From the NCBI RefSeq assembly GCF_905475395.1, contig NC_058337.1:101426368-101490367 (forward strand): DNA of 64,000 nt, written 5' to 3'. The position numbers and the translations under genes are program-made. Of the stretch, positions 11,780-22,849 are shown piece by piece (the first letter of the stretch is position 1; the number at the start of each line of letters is the position of its first letter). Source of the stretch: Chrysoperla carnea (lineage: Eukaryota > Arthropoda > Insecta > Neuroptera > Chrysopidae). The notes under the pieces were generated by a model, which was not told the origin of the DNA, ran no database searches, and saw only the letters and a list, made by a program, of their open reading frames with translations.

Positions 11780-14700
11780 GTGCTCGGGCTACTAGTATTA
11801 TCCTTACAAGTGCCCTGGCCAGGACCTTCAGTGTTTAAAATATCATGTCCTCGTGATAGTGCAAGACTTGTTAGAAAAATAATTACTAGTAAATGGACTC
11901 CAGTATTAGCTCGACATGGAGTTACATTACCATTAGAATGTCCTTTCCATGCAGCCCGGGATGTTTATGCTCCTCAAGAGGTAAAATTTTTTAATTTTCT
12001 TATGCATATAAACTATTTATATAACATTCATGTATTAACAGTTGCATAACTGTATAAAATATTTAATTTTAATAGGCAGCTAAACAACAACATCGTGCTT
12101 CACAATGGACTTGTGGTTTATGTGGTAAATCATTCTTTGAAGAAAAACATTTAGATCAACATTTTGATGCTCGGCATAAAAGTGCAATTAATACAGCCGA
12201 AGATGCTGTTTGTTTGGCAGATTACTGTGACATAATGCGATGTGAGGTACTTTTATCAAAGGATGCAGTATCGGCAGGGCTTGTTGAACCATCAGCATTA
12301 AATACTGATGTGGAAATTTGGCGTGAAGCAACTGCATATCGAACTGCCTTAGCAGTAACACCCGGGGGCAATTCAAGGGATTTAGCAAAAATATCACCAA
12401 TTAATCCTGCACACAAGGAAAATGTAGCTACAACAACGGCACCACATCGATTACGTCGGTGTGGTTTACAAGCTCATATCGAAGATACACCACCTAAGAA
12501 TTCAGAAGGTTTCATTTATTTTATACTATCTAAAACTATTTAAGTACGTGTCTCAAGTTTTTTTAAACCGAATTTTACTCTGAAATAAAAGACCACAACA
12601 CAAAAATATGTAATTCAATAAATTTTTAGACATATTTGGTGGAGTACCGCGATATCTCATCAGTCGAATAATTAATTGCTTTGATCCTCAGAATAGCTTT
12701 GATCCAAGATGACAATATGGATTACATTACTTGTCATGAGTTTGGAAAGTTAGGTTTATTATTAATTACACTCTACGTCCATGGAATCAAGAGATTTCAA
12801 TAACTTTTATTGCATAAATTAGCATATAATATAGACTTGCTTTGCTAGCAAGGGGGATTTGCATTGCTTCGACTTTGGCTTTACCTTGCAAAAAATAACC
12901 TTAAAAAACTGAACTGTACAGATTTTTCCAGTAAGTTTCAAGCAATTTAGCGTCGAATGCAAAAAAACGCATATTTCTAGCATGTCTAGAGATCCCTTAG
13001 AATTTGTATAGGTGAATGCGGCAGTGAGTCAATCAGTCAGTGAGCTTCACTTAAAACTTGGTAAAACTCGATTACTCCCACGATTTACTCAAAAGGACCG
13101 TGCACAACAACAGCGTAATTGACCCCGATCAAAATAATGACAGGTTTTTCTTTTCACGTTAACAAAAACATTTTCTTTATAAAAAATTGTATAAACGATT
13201 TAATGTGTATATCGCCTACATCGAATATTTTAAAAATGGGAACTTTAATTATTTTTTAACAGAAAATCGTTTTGTTACCGTTAATTCGAAAACCAGTATG
13301 TAAAGTAAAACCATTTGACCATATTAAGGACATGAACCTTCTATGCTGAGGTATAAGTGTCCGCATCAGGCTGTCTAACTGTCTAAGTGATTGAAAACAA
13401 TTGAAATTGTTCACTTGGTTGAAAAGAAAAGACAAAAAAATGGAAAACACAAGACAACCTGATGCGCAGTGCAAAGTAGGCAACGACCGTATCGCCCAGA
13501 TAGGTGCCTTTTTTCCTGCTACCCTATCCACCCTAGTTTTACGTCCCTAATATATATGTTCTTGCATTTGACAGTACTGTCTTATATTACTTTTGTCATT
13601 TTTACAAGTTCCTTCCGTAATTTTAATCATTAACAGGCAGTTACGCTGAAAAATCTTAGAGTACTTAAGATCTGAAACCCGTTTTAACAAAATTGCATGC
13701 CTCAATTTATAGTTATTAATTAGAACGATTTCAGAATTGTAACTTCAGGATCGTATAAAGTGTCGTATTGCGTCCGACTAGAGCATATAAAAGAAAGTTT
13801 ATGTGCATTCGAATTATTTTGAGCAGTCAGTACTATACGCCGTAAAGAGTTGTAAAGTTATTTTCGAGCGAATTGTGTAAAATATATTTCAAAAATTTAT
13901 ATTTCTATTTAATTAATATTCTATGAACTTTTAGATCCAACTAATAACACAGAAGAAAAACGTCAATCAACATCGACCACAACCGATTGTGATAAAAGTG
14001 ATTTAGTAGATTCAACATTACCACCAGTTGATCGTAAACATCAACATTTATCCGAATTAAAAGCAAATTGTAAACCTGAAGAACTGCATAAATTAAAAGT
14101 ACGTTGTGAGATATTAGTACGTGATTGTATTGCTGGTTTATTGGTACAATTAAGTGTTGAAGATTTTCAACAAATTGAAGAGGATCTTAATCGTGCCGTA
14201 TGTTGGTTCTTAACATGTGATCGTTACTGGGAAGATCATAATTCATCAGATAATCGAAATTTTCCTTGGGGATTATTATTTTTAACTGTGATGGTTTTGT
14301 CACTAGGTGTATGTCTCTGTTATTATGTTGTGTGGGTATTATTTGAGTAAGTTGTTTGTTTATCTATAATATTATTATTATTAATTTTTTTGAATCTATG
14401 ACAAAAACAAACTAAAATATGATAAAATCATAGAATTAAATATGCGGACTGTTCACTTAACTAAAGCCGTGTTTACATGGTCAAGGAAAATATTTTGACA
14501 AAGTTCTTTGATGTTACCAAAGCTTTGATCGAATGCACAAACAACATCGACGTATCATCTTCTAAAACATTTTTAAAATATCAAGGTTGTTGTCTCGCTT
14601 TAATAAAATTCAAAAAATATTTTTTAATTTTATTGACAATTTAATACATCTCCTTGATCATGAAAACATGTGTTTCTATTTTTTTTATCTTATGTTTTTA

Positions 14701-17526
14701 AAGAATCGCATGTGTTTGAATGCATTATTTCTGTTCTTTACTCACTCCAAAATGAATAATTTCATCATTTTGAGTTTTGATAGAAATGCGTAAAAATTAT
14801 GTATATTTACATTTTTACATGTACAAAATTATGTTCAGTATTATTGAACCAATGACATTAAATTATATGGACTGAGTGGCAAACGATTTTAAGCGTGCCA
14901 ACATCTGAGGTAATTGCTTAGGTCTAATCCATTGTAGATTCGTAAGAAAAAATGTAAAGTTTTATGTGATAAGTATTTTTCTTAAGTCAAAAAGCGAAAA
15001 AGTTAAGTGAAATCACGATGTTTTATGTATAACACATTTTGTGATATGAAAATTTAACATTCAATGTATGTTTTTTTGATAAATGTCCCTATATTCAATG
15101 TATATTTTTTTGATAAATGTCCCTAGTTGACCTAAGCAATTACCTCAGGTGTTGGCACGCTTCTCACTGTATGGGAAGATAGGTGCTGCTTAGTCTATGT
15201 ATATAATAAAGTCAATGTATTGAACACATGCAATTTCTTAAGTAGACTAATACGCATGCGTTTCAGCTTTTTAATCTTTTATTCATACTTGAGTATAACC
15301 TGTGACAATACGAATACTTTATGTTCGCCGGGCGGCGATTGAGTTACCAAGAGAATAAAAGATCAATTTTTTTTACTTCTTTATAAAAATTTCTGCTTGT
15401 CGAAGCCCACTCGGACTATCCTCCGCATTCCACTGCATATATCTTTAATACATTTTTTGTTATTTTTTGAACATCCTGTAAGAATATGCGGGCAACCCAT
15501 ATATTCCTGCTTTCTCTAGAAGCAGGAATTTTTATGAAAAATGACTTCTTGTGCTAAAATTTATTTTTTGACTTTTGTTCTCTTGTTAGCTCGATTGCCG
15601 TAAAATACTGCGTACAACTCCCAATAAAACAAAGCATATAAGAAGCTTTGCATGATATGCGCACAGGCATGGGGCAAATTACATTTTATTTATTGAGATT
15701 ATTTTGATTTTTTTAATTATTATTTATTTTATTTTTTTCTTTCTAGTTTTTGTTATTCGTCGATCAAAAAAATATTTATGTTTTAGTGGTAAAGCTCCTA
15801 TTCGCACTTAAAAAAAAAACTTGTGGCACTCAAATTTTCAAAACTGTTAACGTGTTTGGTCAGTGAATGTATGATTCTTACATTACTTTTTAGATGATAT
15901 ATTTGATAATTTTTTAGCGGAGATGATGGCACAAGTGTGGCAAGTACTAGCGGATCAATAACAGCCCCATCATCACCGTCACGACCCACATTGGGAAGCG
16001 TTGATCCCCCAACACCACTTCAACCACCTGAAGAGTACAATGAGCACTATATTTATGTAACTTACCCGCCTGAATTAAAACGTCGGATTATGGAAAGGTA
16101 ATACTAACAATTGTATAATTATAGTTCATTTCACTTACGGTAGATTTTTAGTTAAAAGAATTGTGAACACCGATATAACAACTCCGTTTTATCATGGTAT
16201 AATAAGAACTTTCACGATACCGTTTACCGTGAAAAAGTATATCGAATAAAAGCCTATCACACAAATTATTACAAAAATATGTCGCGATGTAATAAATGCT
16301 GGCTTCTGATTAGTTAACGCCACCCAATGTCGCGTTTTAGGTTACAATGTCACAGCATTTTGATTATTTTAATTTTTGAACTTCCCAGCAAACAACCTTA
16401 CTGAATATCAGTGTCCACAGTTAAAATCAAAATTCAAAGTTTGAACTAGATAACATTTAGAATTTAAATATTTTTAGAATTAAATGTGACCAATCGATGT
16501 TTTTATGACTGAAATCAATCAGGTCACGCTGAATAATGAAACAAAAATTTGACAAATATAACTTACACACACACAAAATTCGTAACACAGGAGCTGCGTT
16601 AGCTAAGCGAACTCCCTCAGAAATTGGAAAAAAAACACTTTCTGCCAGGTGGCAGAAAGTGGAACTAAATTTAAATAAACGTTTAACTTCTACTCAAGTA
16701 CTTAAACGTTATCGATCCAAGTCATTTGCCTAGCTGTTTAATGAAATGACTGACCATATTCGGAACGTTGGTTCAACAGCGCTATTTAGTAAAAAGGCTA
16801 GGTTGTTAATTGAATGGCTAATATCCAAATCCATCATGCTTTCAGTTGGTTACTCGATTTGTCACATTATATAATAAGATTTTAAAAAAGGTAGTCAAGA
16901 GAAACATACAATAGTTACTTTATAATTAGTACTAAATAATATTTTCTGACCTCCGTGCAGAAAGTGTCAACTTTCGCCCCGCTGTGCAAAACGAAATTGC
17001 TGCTTTCTGCCTCCGTCAGAGAGAATAATAGTATACATACCACGGGAGCAAATAATGAATAACTCAAATATCATGTTTGCCACCCGAGGCAAAGTCGAGG
17101 TCGACAATAAACATGAGATTTGAGACATTCTTTACTTTTGCTCCCTACATGTGTAATATACTATTATGTTACTCTAAATACACGAAATTTAAGCATTTTT
17201 AGTCTCCAAAATGGATATTATTTATTAAACCATAAAATTAGGAAATATTTGTATCTAATGGTATGCAAATTAAATTAAATTAAAAGATGCCAATTATCGC
17301 GAAGAATTTCGTGTATTTATAGCGACGTATGGGATGTTAGAAAACTCCGGGAATAGCAGCAGAAAAATACATTTTTCGAAAACTACAAATCTCTAGATTT
17401 TACAAAAATTATTCTGCTGCCCCGGTAGTTTTCTAAAATCACTTATCTCATTTAAATTAGCAATTGAATAATAGTATACTTAATTTTATGTTTTGTAGCT
17501 GTTACAATAGGACCACAAGACTTTAG
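11780..17526 (+). CDS. C2H2-finger, single-pass membrane protein (5' end missing)
   Basis: I do not recognise this gene. Five exons join in one frame: 11780-11980, 12076-12508, 13935-14346, 15918-16097 and 17499-17526 (stop TAG), giving 417 codons. The first follows an acceptor (TTCAAG), so the exon with the start codon lies upstream and was not found.

Exon 1 opens with a hydrophobic run (VLGLLVLSLQV) that could be part of a signal peptide. Exon 2 has one C2H2 finger, CGLCGKSFFEEKHLDQHFDARH in two parts: C-x2-C (CGLC), then H-x4-H (HFDARH). Several other cysteines surround it. Exon 3 ends with a strongly hydrophobic segment, WGLLFLTVMVLSLGVCLCYY, before a short Ser/Pro-rich tail. The fold looks like a conserved animal protein because conserved-looking codons run through all exons. 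A poly(A) signal lies 22 bases after the stop. The function is unknown. Confidence 0.75.
14895..15170. mobile_element. MITE with about 32-bp inverted ends, in an intron
   Basis: AGCGTGCCAACATCTGAGG at 14912 and its complement CCTCAGGTGTTGGCACGCTT ending about 15162 bound an AT-rich core. The pairing continues through ATTGCTTAGGT. Inside is a direct duplication of TTTTTTGATAAATGTCCCTA. It lies in the intron between exons 3 and 4 of the C2H2/membrane gene. No coding capacity remains. Confidence 0.65.
17020..17175. mobile_element. small palindromic element
   Basis: The left part ATAATAGTATACATACCACG...GGAGCAAATAATG is mirrored by GTTTACTTTTGCTCC-like and GTAATATACTATTATGTTAC sequences at the right. 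CATGTTT/AAACATG flank a CG-containing centre (CCACCCGAGGCAAAGTCGAG). It lies in the last intron of the C2H2/membrane gene. Confidence 0.5.
17338..17437. repeat. short inverted repeat (about 27-bp arms)
   Basis: GTTAGAAAACTCCGGGAATA followed by GCAGCAGAA pairs imperfectly with TTCTGCTGCCCCGGTAG and TTTTCTAAA. It is probably a worn MITE in the last intron of the C2H2/membrane gene. Confidence 0.5.
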
Positions 17527-17547
17527 CGAAGAACAGTGCCCAAAACA

Positions 17548-17553
17548 AATAAA
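17548..17553 (+). terminator. poly(A) signal AATAAA
   Basis: A canonical AATAAA lies 22 bases after the TAG stop of the C2H2/membrane gene. It supports this stop as the real 3' end. Confidence 0.55.
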
Positions 17554-18065
17554 ATATAGTGATTTATAATTCGATATAGACATCAATTATTATCAGTGTT
17601 CATACTAAAGTAGATAATTATTATATAATAATAAATGAAAATTTCAATAAATAAATAAGTTCATTTAATGCTGACATTCTTAAAAAAATAAAATTAGTGT
17701 ATTTAATATTAAATACCATCAAATCAAATTTTCTAAAATTCAATAATTTTAATACAATTTAATATGTTCATTTTTCTAGATATTTATTTAGACATGCACG
17801 GTTACTTTAGTTAATTTTTAATTATATTATTAGCAAATATATCAATATATCATTAGTAGGGACCACAACTGAAACGAAAATTCACGTTAGATATTTAGAT
17901 ATTATTATTAACACTCATTTATAACTCCAGTAAACATAAAGACTTGGCGGCAGGACAGGATTAACTCATGTCGAGGCCCTTAGACAATACAATTGTCGAA
18001 GGCCCATATGCCAGGATGCGAACATGAACCGGCACCGGGTATTTTTTTTTGTCTTTGTAAAGCAT

Positions 18066-18286
18066 CTTGGCACACCCCTTTATGTGGTGCCCTTCCATAC
18101 ATATTTATCTTTTTCCGTTTTTTTTTTTTTTAGCCTTCATATATCACCTTTGCGCCCCCTTATGTGGCCCCCTTCCTTACAAATTTGTCTTTAAACTGTT
18201 TTTAATCTTCATAAACCAACTTGACGCCCCATTGTGTGCGACCTTTCTCATAAAAATTTGTCTTTTCCCCTTTTTTTAAATCTTCG
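18066..18286 (+). repeat. tandem array, unit about 70-75 bases (left part)
   Basis: Units share a block like CGCCCCATTGTGTG or GCCCCCTTATGTGG, then CCTT-CTTACAAATTTGTCTTT, a C/T-rich tract and AATCTTCATA. About three units stand left of the mariner. The array resumes to its right at 19583-19650 (ACAAATTTATCCTTTTCTC), so the mariner landed inside it. Confidence 0.7.
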
Positions 18287-18288
18287 TA

Positions 18289-19581
18289 ACAGGTTGGCTG
18301 ATAAGTCCCCGGTCTAACAAAGAAAAACACATTTTTTTGTCAAAATTCGTTTTTATTATTCAACATAGTTCCCTTCAAGAGCGATACAACGATTATAACG
18401 ACCTTCCAATTTTTTGATACCATTTTGGTAGTACTCCTTCGGTTTTGCCTCAAAATAGGCCTCAGTTTCGGCGATCACCTCTTCATTGCAGCCAAATTTT
18501 TTCCCTGCGAGCATCCTTTTGAGGTCTGAGAACAAGAAAAAGTCGCTGGGGGCCAGATCTGGAGAATACGGTGGGTGGGGAAGCAATTCGAAGCCCAATT
18601 CATGAATTTTTGCCATCGTTCTCAATGACTTGTGGCGCGGTGCGTTGTCTTGGTGGAACAACACTTTTTTCTTCTTCATATGGGGCCGTTTTGCCGCGAT
18701 TTCGACCTTCAAACGCTCCAATAACGCCATATAATAGTCACTGTTGATGGTTTTTCCCTTCTCAAGATAATCGATAAAAATTATTCCATGCGCATCCCAA
18801 AAAACAGAGGCCATTACTTTGCCAGCGGACTTTTGAGTCTTTCCACGCTTCGGAGACGGTTCACCGGTCGCTGTCCACTCAGCCGACTGTCGATTGGACT
18901 CAGGAGTGTAGTGATGGAGCCATGTTTCATCCATTGTCACATATCGACGCAAAAACTCGGGTGTATTACGAGTTAACAGCTGCAAACACCGCTCAGAATC
19001 ATCAACACGTTGTTGTTTTTGGTCAAATGTGAGCTCGCGCGGCACCCATTTTGCACAGAGCTTCCGCATATCCAAATATTGATGAATGATATGACCAACA
19101 CGTTCCTTTGATATCTTTAAGGCCTCTGCTATCTCGATCAACTTCATTTTACGGTCATTCAAAATCATTTTGTGGATTTTTTTGATGTTTTCGTCGGTAA
19201 CCACCTCTTTCGGGCGTCCACTGCGTTCACCGTCCTCCGTGCTCATTTCACCACGCTTGAATTTTGCATACCAATCAATTATTGTTGATTTCCCTGGGGC
19301 AGAGTCCGGAAACTCATTATCAAGCCAAGTTTTTGCTTCCACTGTATTTTTTCCCTTCAGAAAACAGTATTTTATCAAAACACGAAATTCCTTTTTTTCC
19401 ATTTTTTTCACAATAACAAAATTTGCTTCACAAAAGACGCTCTATCTCACAAACTAATTGACTTACAGACGTCAAATTTTGACACGAATCATTTGAAGGT
19501 TGGTACTATATAAAAATAATATGCATTTAATACTAGCGACGCCATCTATGTGTCAGACCGGGGACTTATCAGCCAACCTAT
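18289..19581 (-). mobile_element. complete Himar1-like mariner transposon
   Basis: The element is 1293 bases long. The left end reads ACAGGTTGGCTGATAAGTCC then CCGGTCT. The right end is the complement, with one change in the third outermost base (ATAGGTTGG). A TA dinucleotide flanks each side (18287-18288 and 19582-19583), the normal mariner target duplication. The single open frame is full length. End sequence and protein both match my memory of Himar1 almost completely. That implies recent arrival, probably by horizontal transfer, as this family is known for its patchy spread in insects. Confidence 0.95.
18356..19402 (-). CDS. Himar1-like mariner transposase
   Basis: This 348-residue transposase cuts and pastes the element in the nucleus by binding its terminal repeats as a dimer. 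I start at the methionine of MEKKEFRVLIKYCF, as in Himar1; an upstream in-frame ATG would add MKK.

The N-terminal part carries the paired helix-turn-helix DNA-binding region, with the linker GRPKEVV at about residues 64-70. The catalytic DD34D residues are all present: TMDETW (about residue 156), HQDNAP (about 249) and YSPDLAPSDFF (about 284). No stop or frameshift interrupts it. Against remembered Himar1 I notice only about two substitutions, PEFLRR for PEFFRR and NAPRHK for NAPCHK. The second lies beside the second catalytic Asp, so activity is likely but not certain. Confidence 0.95.
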   Translation of the reverse strand: MEKKEFRVLIKYCFLKGKNTVEAKTWLDNEFPDSAPGKSTIIDWYAKFKRGEMSTEDGERSGRPKEVVTDENIKKIHKMILNDRKMKLIEIAEALKISKERVGHIIHQYLDMRKLCAKWVPRELTFDQKQQRVDDSERCLQLLTRNTPEFLRRYVTMDETWLHHYTPESNRQSAEWTATGEPSPKRGKTQKSAGKVMASVFWDAHGIIFIDYLEKGKTINSDYYMALLERLKVEIAAKRPHMKKKKVLFHQDNAPRHKSLRTMAKIHELGFELLPHPPYSPDLAPSDFFLFSDLKRMLAGKKFGCNEEVIAETEAYFEAKPKEYYQNGIKKLEGRYNRCIALEGNYVE

Positions 19582-19582
19582 T

Positions 19583-19650
19583 AAATCAACTTAGTGCCGT
19601 TCTCCTACAAATTTATCCTTTTCTCTTTTGACTTTCCTTTTCTCCGGGGC
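19583..19650 (+). repeat. tandem array, right part interrupted by mariner
   Basis: AATCAACTTAGTGCCG and CTACAAATTTATCCTTTTC continue the unit seen at 18180-18286. The array is therefore older than the mariner. Confidence 0.6.
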
Positions 19651-22600
19651 CTCTATAGGAAGTTGTTTTCAGTCGAAGGAGGGCAGTTGTTAAGTTTCTC
19701 TCCAATTCCATATATATAATAAAATTTTGCACCGCATTCATCATTTTTTGAAAAAAATCACTCAAAATAAAAACAGATAGAAAAATTTTATAATAACTGA
19801 AGAATGAATATTTAATCATTAAAAAAATTGTAGGCTGGTTTGAGATATAGTCCAGGCTATTTAAATTCCCAGCTGTTCTGGAATTATTGTAAAATACATA
19901 CACCTGAAACTATTCGGCATTTAAGTACAGTATACTATAAACTTCATCCGCGGTTTTTGTACAGAAATACAAGAAATGGGCTACGGTTTCTACTAACATA
20001 TCTCCCCGAAAATTTACTACCATTAATGTTTCGAATTCTGGTTCATTTCAGTTATGGTCCCTGATATAATTTTTTTTTTTTTTTTTGTTAACTGTGAAAC
20101 GAATTTTTTTATCTTTGGACCAGAAAACTATCAAAAAATTTGGGATAGATTTTCAATTTCATAGTTATATTTGCTAATATTGTCTCTATATTATTTAAAG
20201 TTATTATATAGTTTGTAGTGCAATTATCTATATAGCTATTATTTTGTGTCCCCAAGTTGGTACTTTTTATAAAAATTCACTTTGGAATTGAAATTTTAAA
20301 ATAATAAAAAATATTATGTATTACAACATATTATAAGTACATTTATTTAAGGCGAACTCCTTGGATTTATTACCTTAAGTGAAGGATATAGTTTTTGATG
20401 TCTGTGTGCATGATCTCATAGGTTATAGTCGTAAGAATTTTCTACAGCTATTCAGTCTCGCCCTCGAAACGCTCATACAATGATGTTGCTTTTTTGCGGT
20501 AAAGAACAAGAATCTACTACAAATAATATGTAGGCCCATTTTAAAAAATAAAATTGATTACTGCTTGACTATGAAGGCGTCTAAGTATAAAAAAAAACTA
20601 AATTTTCATTCTCCCTCAAAATGAGACGATAATTGTTTTCCCAATTCATTCTCGACTACCTGTATAAGCGTGTTCCCATCCCAAATTATGGAGGGTCATC
20701 GATTTCATCATAAGTACCTCCTGCTCTAAATTTCTATGAAATTTCATTGCCTCCTGATATTTCTGAAAAACAGATTTATCTATTTCATTGGGACTTTTAT
20801 TGGAAATTGAGTTATAACTGTTTATACTATGTGCGCTCATCATTGGGAAACAACTAAAGCTATCAGAATTATGATAAGAAAGAACCTCGGAAATTCATCG
20901 AAATTCTAATTTATAAAAATTTAATAGCCGTTTAGTGTATTGTGTTATCCGTTTATATCGATTGTCTGTTTTAAATTTACTAAGCGTGGCATAATTAGAC
21001 GAATTGAATTATCATTACATAGGAGCGGGGAATGTTTGGTGAGCTCCAAGACCGAAAGTCTCCTCAAGGAGCAAGGACACTGTGTGTTGTATATAGATGT
21101 TTATAGTTTTAAAATTATATTGAAAACTATTTTTTAAGAATGTTAGAATCGTCCAACGGAGCAGGCCCACAACTGCTAATTTTCTATAATTTTTTAAGGA
21201 TTCTGTAGTCTTGGAAAGGTAATAACATTTTATGTGAATTACTTTTTGTCGTCGTTGTAAATTGATTGTTTTAATGGTCAAAACATAAAAAAAAAGGAAA
21301 AAGTAAGTAAATTAATCAATCAGCCGAGTATTTCACCGTTCTGTCAAAACTTAAGACATAAGACATATGATTCAAATTGCTTACGTTTTTTATATGTGAC
21401 AGTAGTCTTAACATCTGCATTTTATTAACCGTAATTAATACTGACAGATCTTCTTTTTCTAATACTGACAGATCTTCTTTTTCATATTACCAACAGAAGT
21501 TAAAAGTATTATAAGTAAGAAAAGAGTGCTACTATTTCAAGAATTATTAAAAAACAGTGAAAATATTACATTGCGGAAAACATGCAAGAAATAGTAAAAA
21601 AATCCATAATTACATCTTCAAAGCTTAGTATTTTGTTATTTGAATAAATAATTCAAAAAAATATCAATAAAACAACAATTTTCGTAAGAAATATTTTTAT
21701 TTTAGTATTTGTTATTCCTTTATTCGTCCTTTACATATAAACTTCAATGACATGGATCATTTGGCCAGTAAATTCTTTCCAACAGTTTTATATATTTTGT
21801 TCCAACAATTCAAGTGAGTTTTAGTAAAAAAACAAAGTTCCAAATAAAATATTCACAATTGTTTTTGTTTTAAATGTTCATGATAAAAACAACTCACATT
21901 AACAGTTCATTGCACAAATTAGATGGTGTATGTCAAAAATGTTCTTGAATTTCAAATAGTTCCAATTTGATTTTAAAAATTTTTTCAACTGTGTTGCAGT
22001 TTTTTACAAAATTGGTGTTTAGCCTCAAATTTTGAGTTATATTATTTATTTTTCATAATTTTAACATCTTCTGGATTTATAAATTTTTGGTTCATTACAT
22101 CAGTGTATCTCATAGGAATCAAAACAATTCAGCGCGAATCAATCAATCGGTGTGGCAGAATCGAACAGCGGTCTCCTTGTCTGACCAAAGAATAGCAATA
22201 ACAAGTTTAATTCTCATTTTATAATTAAATAGACTATTTTCATCGCGAATACCTAGAAATATAATTGTCATTCTCACCAAAAACAAACATACATCACACT
22301 TACAAAAAAGTTACACTCATTCAGGATTTAGGGATGGCTAGGAAAGAAAAGTAAACATATTAATATATATATACAAGGAAAATTTAAGCATTTGGGAACA
22401 AGTAAATGAAAACTTAAATACAAATATCTACATGAAAAACCAAGTCAAATTAATTTAAATAAAAAATAATGAAAACTAAATTTCAATGTCAAGTCTAAAT
22501 ACTTTTTAAAAAAGAAATGAAAATTTAAGGAAATTTTATGTTTCCGTGTTAATGAAAATTATGAAAATTAAAATATAAATTCAATAAACTCACTCACACA

Positions 22601-22849
22601 ACATTCATACAACACAAACATAAATAAAAATTTGTATCCTAGCTAATTTTTCTAACCGTGTCTAACGCGATGTAGACAAAGTGAAAAGCTGCGTCAGTAT
22701 ATTTTTAATACGATGATGTGTTGTCACAACTCATTTCCCTTGGGTTAAATGATTTTTTTTAATATTTATTTATTGCTTTCTTCTCCATTTCCTTTGTATG
22801 ATCATTTGATTTGCATTTTTGAAAGCTTTAATGAACTTTACCAAAATCG
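19651..22849. other. intergenic, no gene supported
   Basis: The region lies between the mariner and the 3' end of acinus. A 65-codon minus-strand frame at 20646-20843 has a plausible-looking composition, but I recognise no domain and no exon partners. A 23-26-base direct duplication (AATACTGACAGATCTTC) lies at 21437-21482. The last 300 bases are AT-rich and would hold the acinus 3' UTR, with overlapping AATAAA signals on the minus strand at 22765-22774. Confidence 0.5.

Noticed and set aside
12640-12710. Possible extra exon in the C2H2/membrane gene
   Set aside because: An acceptor-like TTTTTAG and a short in-frame stretch exist, but it runs into a stop. Skipping it joins exons 2 and 3 in perfect frame.
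20646-20843. 65-codon minus-strand frame with plausible composition
   Set aside because: No recognisable domain, splice partner or nearby poly(A) signal. It could be a chance frame or an old gene fragment.
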